Part shown: positions 6,906-11,444 of the stretch, piece by piece | Layout: the number at the start of each line of letters is the position of its first letter | How positions within the stretch are numbered: position 1 is the stretch's first letter | DNA from: Betaproteobacteria bacterium | Lineage (GTDB): Bacteria > Pseudomonadota > Gammaproteobacteria > Burkholderiales > Casimicrobiaceae | NCBI GenBank assembly: GCA_005888955.1 | Contig: VBCS01000025.1 | Location: 1 to 11,444 of the forward strand | DNA: 11,444 nt | Reading direction: 5' to 3' | Made by a program: the position numbers and the translations under genes | The notes under the pieces: generated by a model | The model's input: the letters and a program-made list of their open reading frames with translations, nothing else | Databases searched by the model: none | Told to the model about the DNA's origin: nothing

Positions 6906-7379
6906 TCAAACGACCGCCGCGGGCTCGGGCTTCTTGCCGGGCAGACGATGATCCTGCAAAACCGCCACTTCCTGCTTGTCCTGCTGCCGGACCAGCTGCT
7001 CGAGCGTCACCGAGCTCAGAAAGGCGAAAATATGCGTGTTCAGATTCGCCCAAAGCTCGTGCGTCATGCAACGCTTGTCGTCCTGGCAGTTTTCCTTGCC
7101 ACCGCATTTCGTCGCATCGATCGGCTCATCGACCGCGGTAATGATGTCCGCCACTGACACACTCGTCGCCGGGCGCGCGAGATTGTAGCCGCCGCCGGGC
7201 CCGCGCACGCTGTCGACCAACCCAGAGCGGCGCAACTTCCCGAACAGCTGCTCCAGATATGACAACGAGATCTTTTGCCGGTCGGCAACGCCGGCAAGCG
7301 TGACCGGGCCTTCACCATTGTGCATTGCAACATCGATCATCGCCGTTACGGCGAAACGCCCTTTGGTCGTCAGTCGCAT
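6906..7379 (-). CDS. iscR: Fe-S cluster regulator IscR (Rrf2 family)
   Basis: IscR is a [2Fe-2S] transcription factor. In its cluster-bound form it represses the isc operon through type 1 boxes; apo-IscR acts on type 2 sites. The product has 157 residues. The winged helix occupies about residues 1-70 (MRLTTKGRFAVTAM, then SLSYLEQLFGKLRRSGLV and VRGPGGGYNL). Cluster ligands C92, C98 and C104, followed by H107, match E. coli exactly. The tail after about residue 135 is not conserved. ATG 7379 is the natural Rrf2 start. The gene is first in the isc transcript, preceded by a promoter with an overlapping type 1 box, so autorepression is expected. Confidence 0.97.
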   Translation of the reverse strand: MRLTTKGRFAVTAMIDVAMHNGEGPVTLAGVADRQKISLSYLEQLFGKLRRSGLVDSVRGPGGGYNLARPATSVSVADIITAVDEPIDATKCGGKENCQDDKRCMTHELWANLNTHIFAFLSSVTLEQLVRQQDKQEVAVLQDHRLPGKKPEPAAVV

Positions 7380-7428
7380 GGTCTTTTACCCCGCCTAGCC
7401 GAGCCATTAACCCCGGCTGGCAACATGA

Positions 7429-7457
7429 ATTCTATAATTCCCGATTAAATTAGTCAA
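7429..7457 (-). promoter_or_regulatory. iscR-isc operon sigma70 promoter
   Basis: On the minus strand the -35 hexamer TTGACT (7457-7452) and the -10 hexamer TAGAAT (7434-7429) are separated by 17 bp. Both match the sigma70 consensus at five of six bases. Transcription would begin roughly 45 bp upstream of the iscR ATG. This stretch is much more AT-rich than its surroundings. It is the only strong promoter I see ahead of iscR-iscX. Confidence 0.8.
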
Positions 7458-7461
7458 CTAA
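7437..7461 (-). promoter_or_regulatory. Type 1 IscR binding box at the iscR promoter
   Basis: Read on the minus strand, the 25-bp site has left half TTAGTTGACT and right half AATCGGGAAT around an AATTT centre. Against the E. coli type 1 consensus as I remember it (halves ATASYYGACT and AGTCRRSTAT, AT-rich centre), 22 of 25 positions fit. It covers the -35 hexamer and most of the spacer, so bound [2Fe-2S]-IscR would block RNA polymerase. The consensus is known from other bacteria; binding here is inference. Confidence 0.75.
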
Positions 7462-7474
7462 AGGCCTGATTAGT

Positions 7475-8230
7475 TCACTCAAGCATTTTGTTGATCCGTT
7501 CCGGGTCGAATCGGTCGGCCGTCGCCTTGGCGTCACCGCACTCGATACCGCCCCGCTTGAGGAACTCGATCAGCTTTTTTAGCCTTTCGTCGGTCGCGGC
7601 GGCATGGTCGAGGAGCGAATGGACCGCTTGGGCCATCGGGTCGTTCATGTCCGCGCTGATCGCATAGGCCGAAAACCCGATCTTGGCCGCCTGCTTCTCG
7701 CGGCGCAGAACGTCGTCCTCGGTGACAATCCGGGCCGGAATGCCGACCGCGGTCGCTCCCGCAGGGACATCGCGCACGACCACGGCGTTGGAGCCGACCT
7801 TGGCGCCATCGCCGACCAGGATCGGCCCCAGGACTTGGGCCCCGGCACCGATCACCACCCTGCGTCCCAGCGTCGGGTGGCGCTTGGTCTTTTCCCATTT
7901 CACGCCGCCGAGCGTGACGCCATGATAGAGCGTGCAGTCATCGCCGATCTCTGCGGTTTCTCCGATGACCACCCCCATGCCGTGGTCGATGAATACGCGG
8001 CGGCCGATCGTCGCCCCGGGGTGAATCTCGATGCCGGTAAGCCACCGACCCCAGTGGGACAGCCAGCGCGCAAGCCAGAGGAACCCCGCACGCCACAGGG
8101 GATGCGCCACCCAGCGATGCCAGGTCAGGGCATGCAGGCCGGGATAGCAGGTCAGAACCTCCCATGCGCTGCGGGCGGCCGGGTCGCGGTCGAAGACGAC
8201 CGCGATGTCTTCGCGAAGTCGGTTAAACAT
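7475..8230 (-). CDS. cysE: Serine O-acetyltransferase CysE
   Basis: CysE transfers acetyl from acetyl-CoA to L-serine to make O-acetylserine, the first committed step of cysteine synthesis; cysteine usually feeds back on it. The protein has 251 residues and a short N-terminus, like Bacillus-type CysE rather than the longer E. coli form. The left-handed beta-helix runs from about residue 64 to 165 with hexapeptide repeats. Catalytic H83 lies in IDHGMGVVIGET, the conserved E-I-H-P is at 68-71, and H118 is in KRHP. ATG 8230 is the only suitable start and has no clear ribosome binding site. The gene lies 95 nt before iscR on the same strand and has its own candidate promoter with an IscR-like box. 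Confidence 0.95.
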   Translation of the reverse strand: MFNRLREDIAVVFDRDPAARSAWEVLTCYPGLHALTWHRWVAHPLWRAGFLWLARWLSHWGRWLTGIEIHPGATIGRRVFIDHGMGVVIGETAEIGDDCTLYHGVTLGGVKWEKTKRHPTLGRRVVIGAGAQVLGPILVGDGAKVGSNAVVVRDVPAGATAVGIPARIVTEDDVLRREKQAAKIGFSAYAISADMNDPMAQAVHSLLDHAAATDERLKKLIEFLKRGGIECGDAKATADRFDPERINKMLE

Positions 8231-8236
8231 GAAATT

Positions 8237-8265
8237 ATTTTCCCATATCCGACCGAATCACTCAA
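8237..8265 (-). promoter_or_regulatory. Candidate cysE promoter
   Basis: On the minus strand TTGAGT (8265-8260) and GAAAAT (8242-8237) are 17 bp apart. The -35 matches five of six consensus bases when TTGACA is compared allowing the G, strictly four of six; the -10 matches four of six. Transcription from here would begin at or next to the cysE ATG at 8230, implying a leaderless or nearly leaderless mRNA. The same TTGAxT-17 bp geometry relative to an IscR box is seen at iscR. Confidence 0.45.
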
Positions 8266-8269
8266 CTAT
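8245..8269 (-). promoter_or_regulatory. Type 1 IscR-like box upstream of cysE
   Basis: Read on the minus strand, the left half is ATAGTTGAGT and the right half GGTCGGATAT, with a GATTC centre. It fits 22 of 25 positions of the type 1 consensus recalled from E. coli; the mismatches are C to G in the left half, A to G at the start of the right half, and one degenerate S position. It sits 15-39 bp upstream of the cysE ATG and overlaps TTGAGT at the same box positions (5-10) as TTGACT in the iscR promoter. Regulation of cysE by IscR is inferred from this. Confidence 0.6.
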
Positions 8270-8345
8270 TTGAGGTTGAAAGCGCTCATCGCAATAGCTT
8301 CGAGCGCGTGGGTTCCGCAACGCGGGACGACGCAGGCAAAAGCGG

Positions 8346-9272
8346 TCAACGGAGCATGATCGCAGCGACGGCGAGCCCGCCGATCACGACGGCGAAGAAG
8401 ACCGAATATGCGAAAACAATGACCAACGCGCGGGCGAGCACGCCGGACCAGCGGCCGCCGTAGACGGTCTTCATCGACCAGAGCAAGTACACGATCGCCC
8501 AGATGATGAGCGCGGCGCGCAACGGTGCAATAGGCAGCACCAGCAAAAGGCCCACAAGAAACAAAAAGGCGTGGTTGTACGCGCCGAACACGAGATGTGC
8601 GGCGTAGCGCCGCGGCCGCAGCGGATAGCTCCGCGCGCGCCCGACGTAGACCAGCTTCATGAGCAACGCGAACAGCGGCAGCAGCGCGAAGGCCGCGTAG
8701 GGCCCGTAGCGCAGCATCCCGGCAAAGATCTGTTCGCCCCGTTCCTGCCGCGACAGCCGGTTGAACAGATCGATGCGCCGCTGCAGAGGATCGAGCCACG
8801 CATTGGCGCCGATGTTCATGCTGAGCTTGAGATCCGGGCCGATATTCAGACCCGCGTGGCCTTCGGCCTCCGCGGCATCCGCGGCGATCTCGTCGCGCTC
8901 GGCCTGGGTCAGCTCCCGATCGAGGACGACAGGCGGCTCGCCGGCGAATCGCAGCAATGCGAAGAGCGCGATCGAAAGCACGAGGAACAGCCGCGCGGGA
9001 CGGATATAACGCCGGCGGCGACCCGCGAAGTATTCACGGCTTAGAAAACCGGGACGGAAGAACAGCCCGATAAGCGTCCGCCACATGCGTCCGTCGAGCG
9101 CGACGTAGCGCCCCGCGGCTTCGCGCAGCATTGCGCGCACCGTCGGCAGCGCGAGGCTCGTTTCCTGCCCGCAGTTCGGGCAATACGTTCCCGGCGCCGC
9201 CGCCCCGCAGTTCCGGCACCCGGGCGCAGCCGGCCGCTGTGGGGCCGGAACAGTCGACGGGGCATCGGTCAC
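8346..9272 (-). CDS. DUF3667-type membrane protein with N-terminal zinc ribbon
   Basis: The 308-residue protein begins with a Pro/Ala-rich stretch and a Cys4 zinc ribbon: C19 and C22 in GCRNCG, C31 and C34 in YCPNCGQ. A conserved segment RMWRTLIGLFFRPGFLSREY (63-81 region) follows, then RRRRYIRPARLFLVLS leading into a first membrane helix near 94-110. A polar, probably extracytoplasmic region (about 111-189) precedes four more hydrophobic segments near 190-209, 232-250, 252-270 and 279-305. RYAAHLVFGAYNHAFLFL (223-240) is typical of DUF3667 proteins. The function of the family is not known to me. The start is a GTG at 9272, 12 nt after the stop expected for unmutated trmJ, which supports cotranscription. 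A 115-nt gap separates it from cysE. Confidence 0.85.
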   Translation of the reverse strand: MTDAPSTVPAPQRPAAPGCRNCGAAAPGTYCPNCGQETSLALPTVRAMLREAAGRYVALDGRMWRTLIGLFFRPGFLSREYFAGRRRRYIRPARLFLVLSIALFALLRFAGEPPVVLDRELTQAERDEIAADAAEAEGHAGLNIGPDLKLSMNIGANAWLDPLQRRIDLFNRLSRQERGEQIFAGMLRYGPYAAFALLPLFALLMKLVYVGRARSYPLRPRRYAAHLVFGAYNHAFLFLVGLLLVLPIAPLRAALIIWAIVYLLWSMKTVYGGRWSGVLARALVIVFAYSVFFAVVIGGLAVAAIMLR

Positions 9273-9284
9273 GGCGTAACCGGA

Positions 9285-9963
9285 TCAAGGCCGGCGGTCG
9301 AGCAACTGGTCGATGCGCGCGAGTATGCCGCGCAGGATATTGCAGGCGCTTCGGCTGTCGCGGGTTGAGGAAGCGCATCGCGATCAGCGTGCGCTGCGCG
9401 TGGGCAAACAACTCCTCGATTTCGTCAAGCGCGGCCGGTGCGAACGCAGGAGCGGTCCACACCGCTTCGCCGCGTGCGGCGAGGAACAGCTCGTAGGCGG
9501 CGACTTGAACCGCCGCAGCGAGATTGAGCGACGCCTTGCCGGGCTCGCCGGGAATGGTCGCCACGATCTGACAGCGCGCGAGATCGTCGTTCGACAGTCC
9601 CGACATTTCGGAGCCGAATACGACGGCGACCTCGCCGTCCGCCGCGTACCGCAGGGCCTCCCGGGCCGCAGCGCGCACCGGGAGCGCGACGGCGGCGAAT
9701 TCGCGCGGCCGCGCCGAAAATCCGATCGCCAGCGTTGCGCCGGCGAGCGCGGCATCGAGCGTGGGCACCACGGTTGCCTTGCGCAGCAACGCGCTCGCGC
9801 CGGCCGCCCGCGCGTCTGCGTCGGGGTCGGGGAACTGTTGCGGCGCCACGAGCACGAGCCGCGACAAACCCATTGCGCGCATGGCGCGCGCCGCGGCGCC
9901 GATGTTACCGGGATGGCTGGTCGCGCACAGGACGACACGGATGCGATCGAGCGGCGAGGTCAA
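9285..9963 (-). CDS. trmJ: tRNA (cytidine/uridine-32-2'-O)-methyltransferase TrmJ, frameshifted near the C-terminus
   Basis: TrmJ is a SPOUT methyltransferase that 2'-O-methylates residue 32 of some tRNAs using SAM. From the TTG at 9963 I see SHPGNIGA (16-23), FGSEMSG (116-122) and the SAM-knot motif SLNLAAAVQ (145-153). The frame reads normally to MRFLNPRQPKRL (codon ending 9343). The expected conserved C-terminal NILRGILARIDQLLDRRP then continues in a different frame (from 9341) to a TGA at 9285-9287. About 18 codons usually found between these two parts appear to be missing, so a small out-of-frame deletion is likely. As written, the protein would run in the wrong frame to a TAG/TGA near 9034, overlapping the DUF3667 gene by about 240 nt. 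The catalytic core is intact; dimer or tRNA contacts at the C-terminus would be lost. No ATG start is near; the TTG is uncertain. Confidence 0.85.
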
Positions 9964-10015
9964 CGCGGGCGCAGGTAAAAGGGATGGCGCGCAAATGCAG
10001 GTAGAATGCTCGGCG

Positions 10016-10846
10016 ATGGCGATCTTGCATCCGATGCTCACGACCGCGGTCAAAGCCGCGCGCCGCGCCGGCAACGTCATCAATCGCGGCGCGCGCGATC
10101 TCGATCTCCTGACCGTGACCACCAAGGGTCCCAAGGATTACGTCAGCGAAGTCGATCGCGCCGCCGAAGCGGCGATCGTCGAGACGCTGCATGCGACGTA
10201 TCCCAATCATGCGATTCTAGCAGAGGAAGGCACTGCCCAAGGCGCCAACGCCGCAGCGGAGCACGTGTGGATCATCGATCCGCTCGACGGCACGACAAAC
10301 TTTTTGCACGGCTTCCCGCAGTATTGCGTGTCGATCGCGTTGCAGCACAAGGGACAGATCACGCAGGCGGTCATCTACGATCCCGTTCGCAACGATCTCT
10401 TCACCGCAACGCGCGGGCGCGGCGCGTTTCTCAACGATCGCCGCATCCGCGTCTCACGCCGGCAGCATCTGAAGGAATGCCTCATCGGCACCGGCTTCCC
10501 GTTCCGTGACGGCAGCAACCTCGACGTCTATATCCGGATGTTCAAGGCGATGACGCTCGAGGCCGCCGGAATCCGCCGTCCCGGCTCGGCGGCACTCGAC
10601 CTCGCCTACGTCGCTGCCGGTTATTACGACGGGTTCTGGGAAGTGGGACTGAATCCCTGGGACGTGGCGGCCGGCAGCCTGCTCATCGTCGAGGCGGGCG
10701 GGCTGGTCGGCGACCTCGACGGTGAAGGGACGTATCTTTACGGCGGGCGGGTAATCGCCGCGAATCCGCGCATATTTGCGCAAATGGTCAAGTTGTTGTC
10801 GCCCTACGGGCGTGCGCTCACCCCGGCACACGCGACAGAAACTTGA
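10016..10846 (+). CDS. suhB: Inositol-1-monophosphatase family protein SuhB
   Basis: SuhB is a Mg2+/Li+-sensitive phosphatase of the IMPase fold that hydrolyses inositol phosphate. In E. coli it also joins the rRNA transcription antitermination complex. The protein has 276 residues from ATG 10016. Metal ligands are visible as E70/E71 in ILAEEG, D88 and D91 in WIIDPLDGTTNF (85-96), and D216 in NPWDVAAG. The ATG lacks a clear ribosome binding site; an in-frame ATG at 9995 would add seven residues. TAGAAT at 10002-10007 resembles a -10 box without a good -35 and would give an almost leaderless message. It diverges from trmJ across about 50 bp. No terminator is obvious downstream. Confidence 0.95.
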   Translation: MAILHPMLTTAVKAARRAGNVINRGARDLDLLTVTTKGPKDYVSEVDRAAEAAIVETLHATYPNHAILAEEGTAQGANAAAEHVWIIDPLDGTTNFLHGFPQYCVSIALQHKGQITQAVIYDPVRNDLFTATRGRGAFLNDRRIRVSRRQHLKECLIGTGFPFRDGSNLDVYIRMFKAMTLEAAGIRRPGSAALDLAYVAAGYYDGFWEVGLNPWDVAAGSLLIVEAGGLVGDLDGEGTYLYGGRVIAANPRIFAQMVKLLSPYGRALTPAHATET

Positions 10847-10944
10847 TCTTCGCGGGCGACACAATTTGGGCGAAATAGGGCGGTATTCGATGTCGCTTTT
10901 CCGGCGTTAAGACCCTAAACGGTGCGTTTTCCCCGTCATTCGGG

Positions 10945-10973
10945 CTGACAATTCCATTGTCATTGTGTAGGAT
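10945..10973 (+). promoter_or_regulatory. sigma70-type promoter of the secreted-protein gene
   Basis: The -35 hexamer CTGACA (10945-10950) matches five of six consensus bases. A 17-bp spacer separates it from the -10 hexamer TAGGAT (10968-10973), which matches four of six. Transcription would begin near 10980, leaving a leader of about 65 nt before the ATG at 11045. Confidence 0.6.
10946..10962. promoter_or_regulatory. Perfect inverted repeat overlapping the -35 box (candidate operator)
   Basis: TGACAAT and ATTGTCA form a perfect 7-bp inverted repeat around TCC. The site overlaps the -35 hexamer and runs into the spacer, a usual place for a dimeric repressor to bind. No regulator gene is adjacent, so the binding protein is unknown. 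Confidence 0.5.
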
Positions 10974-11044
10974 TGCTCGACCCGTTCGGGTATTCGCGCC
11001 AATCGAGGCGCGCGGCCTAGGCGCATCAGGGATCAGGAGTGACC

Positions 11045-11444
11045 ATGCTGCAACGACTGCTATACCGCTTAGGCCTGGCCTTGCTGCTCGCGGCCTGCGC
11101 CGCAACGGCAGCCGCGCAGGACGTTTCCCGGATCCGACTGATGTTGCATCCGTACGCAGCGGCACCCGGCCAGCTGCCCTCCGACGCACTCGCCAAGCTG
11201 CAGGCGCTCGCGGGCGCGCCTATTGAGCTCTCCGGCACGACGCGCACGGGCGGCCTGGAATTCACGCTCACACCATCGCTCGCCCGCGCCGACGCGCTCG
11301 CACTGCTGCGCCGACTGCGCGAAGACCGCAGCGTTCTATGGGCGGAGTCGATCGACCCGGCGACGACCAAGGCCAAGGCGCTGAGGCTAAGCCCGTTCCA
11401 GGGTCGCAAGCTGATGGTCCGGCTGGTCGGCGACGCCGCGCCCG
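11045..11444 (+). CDS. Secreted protein or lipoprotein of unknown function (5' part, runs off the window)
   Basis: The frame is open from ATG 11045 to the last base without a stop (133 codons seen). AGGAG five bases upstream is a good ribosome binding site, and a promoter lies 70-100 bp upstream. The N-terminus is an export signal: arginines at 4 and 8, then the hydrophobic LGLALLLAAC. C18 follows L-A-A, a full lipobox, but ATAAAQ just after also offers a signal peptidase I site (AAA before Q25). The mature part is soluble. RIRLMLHPY with a later strand-helix-strand pattern ending DRSVLWAES (about 92-100) resembles the propeptides that precede subtilisin-like proteases, only at the level of general pattern. 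I do not recognise the gene. Confidence 0.75.
   Translation, partial: MLQRLLYRLGLALLLAACAATAAAQDVSRIRLMLHPYAAAPGQLPSDALAKLQALAGAPIELSGTTRTGGLEFTLTPSLARADALALLRRLREDRSVLWAESIDPATTKAKALRLSPFQGRKLMVRLVGDAAP

Larger units (their letters stand above)
10847..11044. other. 198-bp intergenic region between suhB and the secreted-protein gene
   Basis: This is the longest gap in the window. Its first 95 bp hold nothing I can name and no clear suhB terminator. The second half holds a promoter (10945-10973) overlapped by a perfect inverted repeat (10946-10962). Two short palindromes in the leader follow: ACCCG-TT-CGGGT at 10980-10991 and CGCGCC-N6-GGCGCG at 10995-11012. AGGAG at 11035-11039 lies five bases before the next ATG. 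Confidence 0.7.

Noticed and set aside
7462..7485. A second IscR half-site between the cysE stop and the iscR box
   Set aside because: Only a short AACTAATCAGG stretch resembles the consensus and it lacks the opposite half.
7604..8359. A 251-codon open frame on the + strand opposite cysE
   Set aside because: It is antisense to an unmistakable CysE and shows no domain; a GC-driven shadow frame.
9034..9284. TrmJ read as one long protein continuing into the DUF3667 gene
   Set aside because: The extra part is an out-of-frame reading of a gene with a clear zinc ribbon, and the true TrmJ C-terminus is present in another frame ending at 9285.
10002..10007. TAGAAT as a complete suhB promoter
   Set aside because: No acceptable -35 hexamer lies 16-18 bp upstream and no extended -10 is present, so it is mentioned only under suhB.

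Overview
The window is a GC-rich chromosomal segment from a proteobacterium, most likely a betaproteobacterium (Burkholderiales or a relative). The gene order trmJ - (DUF3667) - cysE - iscR - iscS - iscU - iscA - hscB - hscA - fdx - iscX, flanked by suhB and serB, is the arrangement I associate with that class, and the protein motifs agree. This is housekeeping sequence. I see no phage, insertion sequence, CRISPR array, tRNA or rRNA.

Layout. On the + strand at 1-1379 are the last codons of an upstream gene (possibly ribonuclease R) and serB, phosphoserine phosphatase, whose start overlaps the preceding stop. serB carries an in-frame tandem duplication of 435 bp. It converges with a long minus-strand block (1388-9963). 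Read in transcription order, that block is trmJ (frameshifted near its 3' end), a DUF3667 membrane protein, cysE, the regulator iscR, the Fe-S assembly genes iscS, iscU, iscA, hscB, hscA, fdx and iscX, and a small MAPEG-family membrane protein gene 10 nt after iscX. suhB diverges from trmJ on the + strand. It is followed by the start of a secreted protein of unknown function that runs off the window.

How the genes work together. SerB makes serine, CysE activates serine to O-acetylserine for cysteine synthesis, and IscS takes sulfur from cysteine and delivers it to the scaffold IscU. HscA and HscB move clusters off IscU, Fdx supplies electrons, and IscA and IscX act as carrier and modulator. 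IscR, a [2Fe-2S] repressor, closes the loop. A near-consensus type 1 IscR box overlaps the -35 region and spacer of the iscR promoter. A second box of equal quality sits in the same position upstream of cysE, which suggests that cysteine supply is tied to Fe-S status.

The points most worth checking are the serB duplication, the apparent small deletion and frameshift in trmJ (both could be real or assembly errors), the IscR box in front of cysE, a pair of inverted GC-rich hairpins between iscA and hscB, and a palindrome inside the promoter of the final gene. I did not find an undescribed system; the core of the window is a textbook isc operon with unusual edges.
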